Assembly: GCA_937960725.1 (NCBI GenBank)
Contig: CALGOY010000105.1
Coordinates: 1 to 6,813, forward strand
Direction of reading: 5' to 3'
DNA length: 6,813 bases
Source: an uncultured Bacillota bacterium
Lineage (GTDB): Bacteria; Bacillota; Clostridia; Caldicoprobacterales; UBA3941
Under the pieces are notes generated by a model. It did not search any database, had not been told where the DNA came from, and saw only the letters and a list, made by a program, of their open reading frames with translations. The translations under genes were made by a program, and so were the position numbers. Positions 1-6,813 of this stretch are shown one piece after another (the stretch's first letter is position 1; the number at the start of each line of letters is the position of its first letter).

Positions 1-767
1 TAGCGAGAAATGGATATAGGTTTTTTCCAGACGAATTATCTATTCGCGCTTATAAATTTTTGTGGAATGAAAGAGGCGTAATATTCAATGCTTTTGGAAT
101 ATCCGTTCTGGTAACAGCTATAGGTACCCTTTTAGGTGTTGCACTGACAACTAGCTTGGGATATGTGCTTTCCAGGCCAAACTATAAGTTAAAGAATTTT
201 TTTACTTGGGTTGTATTTATCCCAATGATATTTAACGGAGGTATGGTGGCTTCCTATGTAGTAAACGCCAATATCCTGGGTTTAACTGACACAATCTGGG
301 CCTTGATTTTGCCCCTGGCAGTTAATTCATTTAATGTTGTTATATGTAAGACCTTTTTTAAGACAACTATTTCGGAAGCCATTATAGAGTCAGCAAAAAT
401 CGAAGGAGCTAGCCAGCTTACTATTTTTACTAGAATTATTATCCCTATATCAAAACCGGTTTTTGCAACGATTGGACTGTTTCTGGCCTTTGGATATTGG
501 AATGATTGGTTCCAGTCTTCTCTGTATATTAGGGACCAGAACTTGTTGTCCTTGCAAGCCTTGCTGAACAATATTCAGAAAAACATCGAGTATTTAGCTA
601 AAAATCCTTCGGCAGGACTTTCAATGCGGCAGTATGTGAATCAAATGCCTACTGAAGCGGTTAGAATGGCCATAGCAGTAATCATTGTACTGCCAATTGC
701 CTGCGCTTATCCGTTTTTCCAGAGATACTTTGTAACTGGATTAACATTAGGTGCAGTCAAGGGATGA
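1..767 (+). CDS. ABC sugar transporter permease, LplC/YtcP type (5' end missing)
   Basis: Inner-membrane permease of a CUT1-type carbohydrate ABC importer (binding-protein-dependent transport family, MalG-like). The frame is open from base 3 to the left edge, and the upstream residues (GYRFFPDELSIRAYKFL) read like the periplasm-facing segment that precedes TM2 in this family, so the TTG at 60 is an internal leucine codon, not the start. About 254 residues are present; relatives have about 290-300, so roughly 40 N-terminal residues with the first membrane helix are missing. Five hydrophobic segments follow. The EAA loop that contacts the ATPase is at about 387-446 (ESAKIEGA, then IIIP). The C-terminus YPFFQRYFVTGLTLGAVKG is typical of the LplC group. 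A partner LplB-type permease is expected upstream. No ATPase is visible; such systems often use a shared MsmX/UgpC-type ATPase encoded elsewhere (family knowledge). The substrate cannot be read from this protein. Confidence 0.93.
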   Translation, partial: ARNGYRFFPDELSIRAYKFLWNERGVIFNAFGISVLVTAIGTLLGVALTTSLGYVLSRPNYKLKNFFTWVVFIPMIFNGGMVASYVVNANILGLTDTIWALILPLAVNSFNVVICKTFFKTTISEAIIESAKIEGASQLTIFTRIIIPISKPVFATIGLFLAFGYWNDWFQSSLYIRDQNLLSLQALLNNIQKNIEYLAKNPSAGLSMRQYVNQMPTEAVRMAIAVIIVLPIACAYPFFQRYFVTGLTLGAVKG

Positions 768-790
768 TATTTTACAGATTAATTTAGATT

Positions 791-808
791 AAGAGCATAA
801 ATGCTTTT
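791..808 (+). other. Small weak hairpin between permease and binding-protein genes
   Basis: AAGAGCA (791-797) can pair with TGCTTTT (802-808) around the loop TAAA, giving 7 base pairs with one G-U. It lies 23 bases past the permease stop in an otherwise unstructured, very AT-rich 98-base gap. It is too weak, and its T-run is too short, to call a terminator. At most it may mark an mRNA processing or partial attenuation point that sets the binding-protein level apart from the permease. It could be chance in AT-rich DNA. Confidence 0.25.
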
Positions 809-865
809 AATAAAATAAATAATACTTTTAAGCAATATTTTATTTAAATCGAGGAGGTTGCTATT

Positions 866-2332
866 ATGAGGAGAAAAATTTTTGCACTATTATTAGCAGT
901 AGTAATGGTAGGTACGCTCTTTTTAGGCTGTGGCCAAAGTGATGACAAAGAAGCGCCCAAGACCGAGGATAAGCAAAACGGATCAGCGACAGGCGGAAAT
1001 GAAGTAGTTAGCTTGAAATGGATTATGGTTGGAAACGGTATGCCATCTAACTATGAAGAATGGAAGCAGAACATCGATGCATATCTGGAAGAAAAGATAG
1101 GCGTTAACATTGATGTTGAGGTAGTTTCCTGGGGTGATTGGGATAATAGGAGAAACGTCATAGTTAACTCCGGTGAATATTTCGATATCCTATTTACAGA
1201 TTCGGGAAGATATCTCAGCGAAGTAGAATTAGGTGCTTACTACGATATTACAGAATTGGTACAGGAAAATGCTCCTGAACTATACGAGTATATCCCTGAG
1301 GACTATTGGGAGGCCGTTAAGGTAGACGGAAAGATTTATTCTGTACCTACCTACAAGGATTCTTCTATGACCCAGTATATTGTCTGGGATAAGGAAATGG
1401 CAGATAAATATAACATAAACATCCAAGAGTATACAACGCTGGAGAGCCTGACAGAGCCTCTCAGAATTGTTAGAGATGGAGAAGGGAAAGCGCCTTTTAT
1501 TCTAGATAAAATGGGGCTGAGTGCAATATTCACAATGTACGATAATATGGGTTCAGAGTTAGAGCCTCTTGGAGTTAGAATCGACGACGAGAGCCGCACT
1601 GTTGTAAATGTGCTTAAGGAAGAAGAGGTAATGGAGGACCTGAAAATCCTTCACATGTGGTATGAAGAGGGGCTCATCAACGCAGATGCTCCTACATTGG
1701 CTGAACCCCCATCCTATAGAACAGTTCAAATAGCGCAGGGTTGGCCTTCCGCAGCAAAAACTACCTGGGGTCCTAACATGGGTGTAGAGGCTGAAGCGGT
1801 TCACTACGCTGGGCCGGTACTGTCCAATAGTACAGTTCGTGGTTCTCTAAATGCGATTTATTCAGGAGCTAAGCACCCGGAGAAAGCTTTGGAGTTTCTA
1901 CAGCTAGTTAACCTAGACTCTTATGTAAGGGATGCTTTCTACTATGGGCTTGAAGGGGACAACTTCAAGTACACAGAAGATGGAAAGGTAGAAAAGCTAA
2001 ATGCCGACTGGTCTATGGCTGGCTACACTCAGGGAACTTTCTTTACAGTAACGCCTATTGCTGGTGAAATTGATCAGTGGAGCGAAGTAAAGGAATTAAA
2101 CGAAAAAGCAACAGGTTCTGTTTTGTTAGGTTTCGATCTAGATCCTACTAACATTCAGAATGAACTGGCCAACTGCCGTGCTGTATGGAATAAGTATAGA
2201 AGTGAGCTAATGACAGGGGCTAAAAATCCTGAGGAAATGGTAGAAACTATTACAGCAGAATTGGAAGCAGCTGGTTTCAATAAGATTATGGAAGAAGCAC
2301 AGAGCCAGATTGATGCTGCTTTCAATAAATAA
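866..2332 (+). CDS. Extracellular sugar-binding lipoprotein (LipO/DUF3502 type) of the ABC importer
   Basis: A 488-residue solute-binding protein, anchored to the outer face of the membrane, that should deliver an oligosaccharide to the adjacent permease. The start is set by AGGAGG at 852-857, 8 bases before ATG. The signal peptide is positively charged (MRRK), then hydrophobic to a lipobox ending FLGC; Cys22 is the predicted lipid-modified residue. Residues 23-46 are a polar, Lys/Asp/Gly-rich linker. The body is a bacterial extracellular solute-binding protein family 1 fold, with the acidic and Trp-rich stretch VVSWGDWDNRR near residue 90. The C-terminal third (about 355-487) matches from memory the DUF3502 region of LplA/LipO proteins, including GFDLDPTNIQNELANC and EAAGFNKIMEEAQSQIDA. 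Many aromatic residues suggest carbohydrate stacking. The gene lies 98 bases after the permease and has no strong terminator before it. Neighbours GH130 and GH38 suggest a manno-oligosaccharide ligand; this is inference from context. Confidence 0.93.
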   Translation: MRRKIFALLLAVVMVGTLFLGCGQSDDKEAPKTEDKQNGSATGGNEVVSLKWIMVGNGMPSNYEEWKQNIDAYLEEKIGVNIDVEVVSWGDWDNRRNVIVNSGEYFDILFTDSGRYLSEVELGAYYDITELVQENAPELYEYIPEDYWEAVKVDGKIYSVPTYKDSSMTQYIVWDKEMADKYNINIQEYTTLESLTEPLRIVRDGEGKAPFILDKMGLSAIFTMYDNMGSELEPLGVRIDDESRTVVNVLKEEEVMEDLKILHMWYEEGLINADAPTLAEPPSYRTVQIAQGWPSAAKTTWGPNMGVEAEAVHYAGPVLSNSTVRGSLNAIYSGAKHPEKALEFLQLVNLDSYVRDAFYYGLEGDNFKYTEDGKVEKLNADWSMAGYTQGTFFTVTPIAGEIDQWSEVKELNEKATGSVLLGFDLDPTNIQNELANCRAVWNKYRSELMTGAKNPEEMVETITAELEAAGFNKIMEEAQSQIDAAFNK

Positions 2333-2354
2333 AGGGCGGCTATAAATATTAATA

Positions 2355-2401
2355 TGTAGCGACATTATGGGGAATGTAAAATTCCCTATAATGTTGCTAC
2401 A
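2355..2401 (+). promoter_or_regulatory. Long intercistronic RNA hairpin (21-bp stem, 5-nt loop)
   Basis: The arm 2355-2375 pairs along its full length with 2381-2401 around the loop GTAAA. There are 21 pairs with no bulge: 19 Watson-Crick and two G-U (G2361-T2395 and G2369-T2387). It begins 23 bases after the binding-protein stop. No T-run follows the stem (next bases ACTTATAATG), so it is not a canonical intrinsic terminator. A likely role, known for binding-protein genes in other sugar operons, is to protect the 3' end of the binding-protein message so that this protein is made in excess over downstream enzymes. A protein operator or an attenuator are alternatives. The structure is directly visible; the role is inferred. 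Confidence 0.75.
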
Positions 2402-2421
2402 ACTTATAATGTTGTTATAAT
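2386..2421 (+). repeat. Two-copy 18-bp imperfect tandem repeat overlapping the hairpin 3' arm
   Basis: Copy 1 (2386-2403) is CTATAATGTTGCTACAAC and copy 2 (2404-2421) is TTATAATGTTGTTATAAT. They match at 14 of 18 positions, including the block TATAATGTTG. All four differences are C in copy 1 and T in copy 2. Copy 1 supplies most of the 3' arm of the preceding hairpin. Copy 2 also contains a TTATAA-TGTTG-TTATAA inverted repeat of its own. The duplication may be incidental in AT-rich sequence or may be functional. Confidence 0.6.
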
Positions 2422-2460
2422 ATATAATTAAAATATTATTATTTATATGGAGGTACGGTT

Positions 2461-3459
2461 ATGTCAGTAAAAATTATCGGTGAGTCACTTCCCAATATAC
2501 CTTGGGAGGACAAACCAAAAGGATGTAAGGATCCAGTATGGCGTTATAGTAAAAATCCCATTATACATAGGAATCAAACAAAAAGATCTAACAGTATCTT
2601 CAATAGTGCGGTAGTGCCTTTCGAAGGGAAATTTGCTGGCGTTTTTCGCTGTGACAGCAAATCCATTAGCATGGATATATTCGTAGGTTTCAGCGAAGAC
2701 GGTATCAATTGGACGATTAGCGATACCCCTATTGAATTTGAGGGCGCTGATGAAGAAATTCTCAGAAGGGAATATAGATACGATCCCCGAGTCTGCTTTA
2801 TTGAAGATAGATATTATATAACCTGGTGCAACGGCTATCATGGACCAACTATTGGTTTGGGATATACTTTTGATTTTAAAAAATTCTATCAGATGGAGAA
2901 TGCTTTTTTACCTTACAACAGAAATGGCGTGCTATTTCCAAGAAAGATAAACGGCAAATACGCTATGCTAAGCAGGCCGAGCGACACGGGCCATACGCCC
3001 TTTGGAGATATATTCTATAGCGAAAGCCCTGATCTTACATACTGGGGACGCCACCGCTTTGTTATGGGTACCGTAAAAGGGGATGAATCTGCATGGCAGT
3101 CTACGAAGATAGGGGCGGGTCCGGTGCCTATAGAAACGGAAGAGGGATGGCTCCTTATCTATCACGGAGTAATTACCACCTGCAATGGCTTTGTATATCG
3201 CATGGGCTGTGCTTTACTTGATTTGGATGAGCCTTGGAAAGTTAAAATGCGCTCTAAGGACTATATCTTAGCACCATATGAATACTATGAGTGCGTAGGA
3301 GATGTGCCCAATGTAGTATTCCCATGTGCTGCATTGGCTGATGCAGATACTGGACGTATCGCTATATACTACGGCTGTGCGGATACAGTTACAGGATTGG
3401 CGTTTACAACTGTGGATGAACTATTTAGGCACATGAAGGAGAATCCACTAATAATATAA
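2461..3459 (+). CDS. GH130 beta-mannoside phosphorylase, probable Man-beta-1,4-GlcNAc or beta-1,4-manno-oligosaccharide phosphorylase
   Basis: A 332-residue cytoplasmic enzyme without signal peptide that should cleave a terminal beta-mannosyl linkage with inorganic phosphate, releasing mannose 1-phosphate. GGAGG at 2449-2453 lies 7 bases before ATG. The length and sequence fit the short GH130 group (about 320-340 residues) rather than the roughly 390-residue mannosylglucose phosphorylases. Family blocks run in order: [34 protein letters not shown] with Asp108 as the expected general acid, [67 protein letters not shown], and NVVFPCAAL. Candidate phosphate and substrate contacts are Arg63, Arg154, Lys216, His235 and Asp308. 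From memory it closely resembles UhgbMP, a gut-metagenome enzyme active on the N-glycan core, and Thermotoga TM1225. The GH38 alpha-mannosidase downstream supports an N-glycan substrate. Family assignment is firm; exact substrate is not, and beta-1,4-mannan fragments remain possible. Confidence 0.93.
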   Translation: MSVKIIGESLPNIPWEDKPKGCKDPVWRYSKNPIIHRNQTKRSNSIFNSAVVPFEGKFAGVFRCDSKSISMDIFVGFSEDGINWTISDTPIEFEGADEEILRREYRYDPRVCFIEDRYYITWCNGYHGPTIGLGYTFDFKKFYQMENAFLPYNRNGVLFPRKINGKYAMLSRPSDTGHTPFGDIFYSESPDLTYWGRHRFVMGTVKGDESAWQSTKIGAGPVPIETEEGWLLIYHGVITTCNGFVYRMGCALLDLDEPWKVKMRSKDYILAPYEYYECVGDVPNVVFPCAALADADTGRIAIYYGCADTVTGLAFTTVDELFRHMKENPLII

Positions 3460-3519
3460 TTATCCTGAATTTAAATAACTACTTTTAGATATAATAACAA
3501 GATAAATAAGAATTTGGAT

Positions 3520-3524
3520 GGAGG
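3520..3524 (+). promoter_or_regulatory. Ribosome binding site that fixes the GH38 start at 3530
   Basis: GGAGG at 3520-3524 lies 5 bases before ATG 3530. The in-frame ATG at 3518 overlaps this motif and has only AATAAGAATTTGG-like AT-rich sequence before it, with no Shine-Dalgarno of its own. The downstream ATG is therefore preferred, and the longer reading adds only MEEA. Confidence 0.85.
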
Positions 3525-3529
3525 AAGCT

Positions 3530-6500
3530 ATGAGATATCTTGATAAGCGAGTCGGTGTTATTTGTGATCAGTTAAAGAAGCTAGCGGTAGTGCAGAAAGT
3601 TCCAGTAGAAAATTTGATATATAAAGAGGGTAGATATTTTCGTCCAGAAGAAGCGGACGCTGCAGAGGGAGATTTTAAGCCTTTTGATAGTAGGACCATG
3701 CATTGGTATGGTCCTGACAAACATTACTGGTTTCGGGTAGATTTAACAGTTCCTGAAAGCTTCGATAATAAGCCTCTGTGGCTTAAGATCAGGACTCAGA
3801 TTGATGAATGGGATGATGCTAAGAACCCTCAATTTCTGCTTTTTGTAAACGGTGTTGTAACCCAGGGCATTGATATGAACCATAGATATGTATTAATAAC
3901 CGAATCTGCAAAAGCGGGGGATACATACCGGATCGATCTGCAGGCCTATACTGGAACATTGCATAGCGAATTTAACCTGATCATTGAAATGCAGGAGATA
4001 GACCCTAAGATTGTAGAGCTATACTACGATCTTAAGGTGCCTTTGGATGCATTTTCACGTATGGACAAAGAAGACAGAAATCGGATGCTGATCGAAAATA
4101 TTTTAAATAATACGATTAATTATCTAGATTTAAGAAACCCTTATTCAAAGGAATTTTATGAATCTTTAGAGAAAGCTAGCGCCTATATCTCCAAAGCGCT
4201 ATATGAAGATATGGCTGGATACGACGATATTATCGCAACTTGTATAGGCCATACCCATATTGATGTTGCATGGTGGTGGACTGTAGAGCAGACTAAGGAA
4301 AAGGTAGCCAGAAGCTTTGCGACTGTGCTCAAGCTTATGGATGAATATCCCAATTATAAGTTTATGTCCAGCCAGCCCCAGCTTTACTATTTTCTAAAAG
4401 AAAGATACCCCGAGCTTTATAGCCGCCTGAAGGAAAAGGTTAAGGAAGGCCGCTGGGAGCCTGAAGGTGGAATGTGGGTTGAAGCTGATTGCAACCTTAC
4501 TTCGGGTGAATCCTTGGTACGTCAATTTATCTATGGAAAAAGATTTTTCAAAGAAGAGTTTGGGATAGACAGCAAAATACTCTGGCTCCCGGATGTATTT
4601 GGTTATTCCGGAGCTCTTCCTCAAATCATGAAAAAATGCGGTATCGATTATTTCATGACTACAAAATTGGCTTGGAATCAGTTCAATAAAATTCCTCATG
4701 ATACGATGCGTTGGAGAGGAATTGACGGCACAGAAGTCTTAGCCCACTTTATTACTACCGTTAGCATTGGGCAGGATGTAGAGGAAAATTTCTTCACGAC
4801 CTATAATGGTATTTTGCATCCCGATGCCATTATGGGCGGCTGGGAACGCTATCAGAATAAGGATATCAACAACGATATCTTGATTTCCTACGGTTACGGA
4901 GATGGTGGTGGAGGTCCAACCAGAGAAATGCTCGAGATTTCAAGGCGGATGGAAAAAGGTATAAAGGGTATCCCGAAGGTTAGGCAGGAATTTGCCCGAA
5001 AATATTTTGAAGAATTAGAAGAGCGGGTGAAGGATAATAAGAGGCTCCCAGTGTGGGAAGGGGAGTTTTATTTCGAGTATCACCGCGGGACCTATACCTC
5101 CATTGCGAGGAATAAGCGTTCAAACCGCAAGAGCGAGCTTTTACTAATGGATCTAGAATTGATCTCTGTATTAGCACAGCAATTTAAGGGTATACCTTAT
5201 CCGAAAGAAGAATTAGAAAAATTATGGAAAATCGTATTGATAAACCAATTCCATGATATCCTGCCGGGGACTTCTATCTATGAGGTATACGAGGTAACTA
5301 AGAAAGAATATGCCGAGCTAAAAGAGAAAGCAACGGCCCTACTTAAAGAGCGGTTGAATGCTTTAACTGAAGCAGGAGATGGAATTACAGTGTACAATAC
5401 CCTTGGTTTTGAGCGGGATGATATTGTCAACCTAGGTAAGTGCGATGCAGCTGGGCTAAAAGACGAGGATGGCAACGTATATCCAGTTCAGCAAACGCCA
5501 GATGGGGCAATAGCATACCTTAAGGGGCTTCCTTCCAAGGGAAGCAAAACCTTTGAAATTGTAGAAGAGATAGAGCTATCAGAAAAACCTTTTATCTTGA
5601 AAAATAACTACAGCCTCGAAACGCCGTTTTATAGTATTGAACTGGATGAGAAAGGTTTCTTCACCCGAATTTATGATAAGGAAAATGACAGAGAAGTTCT
5701 TAAAGCAGGTGAACGGGGCAATCTGCTTCGCATGTATGAAGATAAACCCATGTATTATGACAATTGGGATATTGATATCTACTATACTGAAAAATATTGG
5801 GACGTAGATCAGCTAGAGAGGATGGAATGGACGGAGATTGGAGTGCTCCGCGCTACTTTAGAAATTGACCGCAAGATTAGTAACTCCGTAATTAAGCAGA
5901 AGATTTACTTTTACGCAAACAGCAGGAGAATTGACTTTGAAACCTATGTAGATTGGAAGGAGCACCAGCATTTACTAAAGGTCCACTTCCCGCTAAATGT
6001 TCACACGGATGAAGCAACTTTCGAGATTCAGTTTGGCAATGTAACCAGAAAGACTCATACCAATACTAGCTGGGATGTGGCAAGGTTCGAAAGCTGTGGA
6101 CAAAAGTGGATCGATTTGTCAGAAGGACATTATGGGGTTAGCTTACTAAACGATTGCAAATATGGTCATTCGATAAAAGATAGCAATGCAGCGATTACTT
6201 TGATTAAATCAGGGATTGAGCCTAATCCGATGTCGGACTATGAGGAACATTATTTCACCTATGCCCTGTATCCCCATGCAGAGAACTGGCGCAACGGCGG
6301 AGCTGTACAGGAGGCTTATAAGCTAAACCAGCCAGCTTATGTTATCAAAGGTGGAGTTCCTGGAACAGCTAATTCATTTATATCTGTTGATAAAAAGAAT
6401 GTAATAATAGAAACTATAAAAGAGGCCGAGGATGGAGATGGCATCATTGTCCGCATGTATGAGTGCGATAATGCACTGACTAAGGCCCATGTAGCATTGG

Positions 6501-6631
6501 GAGTGAAGGCTTCTTCAATAGCGGAGTGCAACCTGCTTGAAGAAGATCAGGCTCCTGTAGAGCTTAGCGGCGATGGGTTTGACATAGAGATTAAGCCTTA
6601 TGAAATAAAGACCTTTAGAATCAAGATATAA
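3530..6631 (+). CDS. GH38 alpha-mannosidase, cytoplasmic
   Basis: A 1033-residue retaining, metal-dependent alpha-mannosidase. There is no signal peptide, so it should act on imported oligosaccharides. The order is: an N-terminal beta domain (about 50-155, with HWYGPDKHYWFRVDL), a helical linker, the GH38 catalytic barrel (about 235-495), a helical middle domain (about 510-605, with EYHRGTYTS), and C-terminal beta domains to residue 1033. Expected zinc ligands are His243 and Asp245 in GHTHIDVAW, Asp355 in LWLPDVFGYS, which is also the nucleophile, and His575 in NQFHDILPGTSI. GYGDGGGGPT (Asp458) is another active-site block. All are intact. The length suits the long Ams1-like bacterial and Thermotoga group, rather than the shorter MngB group (about 880). 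It follows GH130 by 70 bases with no terminator between, so it is probably co-transcribed, and it is the last gene before a strong terminator. Linkage preference (alpha-1,2, 1,3 or 1,6) cannot be read here. Confidence 0.95.
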   Translation: MRYLDKRVGVICDQLKKLAVVQKVPVENLIYKEGRYFRPEEADAAEGDFKPFDSRTMHWYGPDKHYWFRVDLTVPESFDNKPLWLKIRTQIDEWDDAKNPQFLLFVNGVVTQGIDMNHRYVLITESAKAGDTYRIDLQAYTGTLHSEFNLIIEMQEIDPKIVELYYDLKVPLDAFSRMDKEDRNRMLIENILNNTINYLDLRNPYSKEFYESLEKASAYISKALYEDMAGYDDIIATCIGHTHIDVAWWWTVEQTKEKVARSFATVLKLMDEYPNYKFMSSQPQLYYFLKERYPELYSRLKEKVKEGRWEPEGGMWVEADCNLTSGESLVRQFIYGKRFFKEEFGIDSKILWLPDVFGYSGALPQIMKKCGIDYFMTTKLAWNQFNKIPHDTMRWRGIDGTEVLAHFITTVSIGQDVEENFFTTYNGILHPDAIMGGWERYQNKDINNDILISYGYGDGGGGPTREMLEISRRMEKGIKGIPKVRQEFARKYFEELEERVKDNKRLPVWEGEFYFEYHRGTYTSIARNKRSNRKSELLLMDLELISVLAQQFKGIPYPKEELEKLWKIVLINQFHDILPGTSIYEVYEVTKKEYAELKEKATALLKERLNALTEAGDGITVYNTLGFERDDIVNLGKCDAAGLKDEDGNVYPVQQTPDGAIAYLKGLPSKGSKTFEIVEEIELSEKPFILKNNYSLETPFYSIELDEKGFFTRIYDKENDREVLKAGERGNLLRMYEDKPMYYDNWDIDIYYTEKYWDVDQLERMEWTEIGVLRATLEIDRKISNSVIKQKIYFYANSRRIDFETYVDWKEHQHLLKVHFPLNVHTDEATFEIQFGNVTRKTHTNTSWDVARFESCGQKWIDLSEGHYGVSLLNDCKYGHSIKDSNAAITLIKSGIEPNPMSDYEEHYFTYALYPHAENWRNGGAVQEAYKLNQPAYVIKGGVPGTANSFISVDKKNVIIETIKEAEDGDGIIVRMYECDNALTKAHVALGVKASSIAECNLLEEDQAPVELSGDGFDIEIKPYEIKTFRIKI

Positions 6632-6632
6632 A

Positions 6633-6652
6633 AGCTTTTTATTAAAAGAGCT
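6633..6652 (+). other. Weak AT-rich hairpin just after the GH38 stop
   Basis: AGCTTTTT (6633-6640) pairs with AAAGAGCT (6645-6652) with one T-G wobble around the loop ATTA. It starts two bases after the stop codon and precedes the main terminator by 8 bases. It may assist termination or 3' end stability, or it may be chance. Confidence 0.3.
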
Positions 6653-6660
6653 AAAAATAA

Positions 6661-6705
6661 GGGAGAGACATATTAATGTTTTTACAATATGTCTCTCTCT
6701 TTTTT
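6661..6705 (+). terminator. Strong Rho-independent terminator after GH38
   Basis: GGGAGAGACATATT (6661-6674) pairs with AATATGTCTCTCTC (6686-6699) over 14 bp with one G-U (6662-6698) and an 11-base loop. A run of six T (6700-6705) follows directly. This is a textbook intrinsic terminator and marks the end of the operon. On the other strand the stem is followed by TTATTTTTAG, so it could also stop converging transcription. Confidence 0.93.
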
Positions 6706-6769
6706 ATTAAATTGGCTTTCGAATGCTTTTGCCTACTCTTCCAGTTTATTTAGCGAAGCCGGTAGGAGC

Positions 6770-6811
6770 TAAGGCTATGCAGAGAGAATAATAAAGAAAA
6801 TAATAGCCTTA
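6770..6811. repeat. 9-bp perfect inverted repeat near the right edge
   Basis: TAAGGCTAT (6770-6778) is the exact reverse complement of ATAGCCTTA (6803-6811), with a 24-base purine-rich AT spacer. The rest of 6706-6813 has no convincing gene, RNA or promoter. Whether this belongs to the leader or terminator of a neighbouring gene cannot be told because the window ends two bases later. Confidence 0.4.
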
Positions 6812-6813
6812 AC

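Noticed and set aside
254..571. 105-codon open frame on the minus strand inside the permease gene, and similar minus-strand frames inside the other three genes
   Set aside because: They lie antisense to well-recognised family proteins, show no family-like sequence and have no convincing ribosome binding site. They are shadows of the + strand genes.
768..865. Riboswitch or promoter upstream of the binding-protein gene
   Set aside because: The gap is only 98 bases of AT-rich sequence with one weak hairpin. TTTACA (771-776) has no good -10 partner at proper spacing and no known aptamer core is visible.
1792..1803. TGAAGCGGTTCA, a near-palindrome resembling a catabolite-repression (cre) site, with a similar TGAAGCGGTTAG at 653-664
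   Set aside because: Both lie deep inside coding sequence and are a base or more away from the 14-base cre pattern. Codon content explains them.
2355..2401. Long hairpin read as a MITE or insertion remnant
   Set aside because: Only a 5-base loop separates the arms and I see no flanking target-site duplication, so an RNA stem-loop is the simpler reading.
2395..2421. Possible promoter: TTGCTA (2395-2400) and TATAAT (2416-2421), 15-base spacing; also TTGTTA (2412-2417) with TATTAT (2434-2439), 16-base spacing
   Set aside because: The first spacing is too short, and the second would start transcription almost at the ribosome binding site. In DNA this AT-rich, TATAAT occurs easily by chance, so I do not list a promoter as a feature.
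3490..3495. TATAAT in the GH130-GH38 gap as a -10 box
   Set aside because: No acceptable -35 lies 16-18 bases upstream and no TG extension is present; co-transcription with GH130 explains expression.

Overview
The window looks like the end of a sugar-utilisation operon from a low-GC Gram-positive bacterium (Bacillota, most likely a clostridial lineage). The evidence is the AT-rich composition, strong GGAGG-type ribosome binding sites, a lipoprotein binding protein of the LipO/DUF3502 type, an LplC/YtcP-type permease, and a U-tract terminator. The sequence alone does not support a genus. All genes are on the + strand and no mobile element, CRISPR array, tRNA or rRNA was seen.

Layout: 1-767 is the 3' part of an ABC sugar permease gene whose start lies left of the window. 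866-2332 encodes its probable solute-binding lipoprotein. 2333-2460 is an AT-rich gap with a 21-bp hairpin and an adjacent 18-bp imperfect tandem repeat. 2461-3459 encodes a GH130 mannoside phosphorylase. 3530-6631 encodes a cytoplasmic GH38 alpha-mannosidase. A strong intrinsic terminator at 6661-6705 closes the unit. The last 108 bases hold no recognisable gene, only a 9-bp inverted repeat cut close to the edge. No gene-free stretch exceeds 300 bases.

How the genes may work together (inference): the lipoprotein captures a manno-oligosaccharide and the permease, with a partner permease and an ATPase not in this window, imports it. The cytoplasmic GH38 enzyme removes alpha-linked mannose. The GH130 enzyme then phosphorolyses the exposed beta-mannosyl linkage to give mannose 1-phosphate. 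Having an alpha-mannosidase next to a beta-mannoside phosphorylase of the UhgbMP/TM1225 type fits N-glycan core oligosaccharides (alpha-mannosylated Man-beta-1,4-GlcNAc) better than plain plant beta-mannan, which carries no alpha-mannose.

The protein-coding content belongs to known families. The least explained part is the RNA-level structure between the binding-protein gene and the phosphorylase gene, where two tandem copies could compete for the same hairpin arm.
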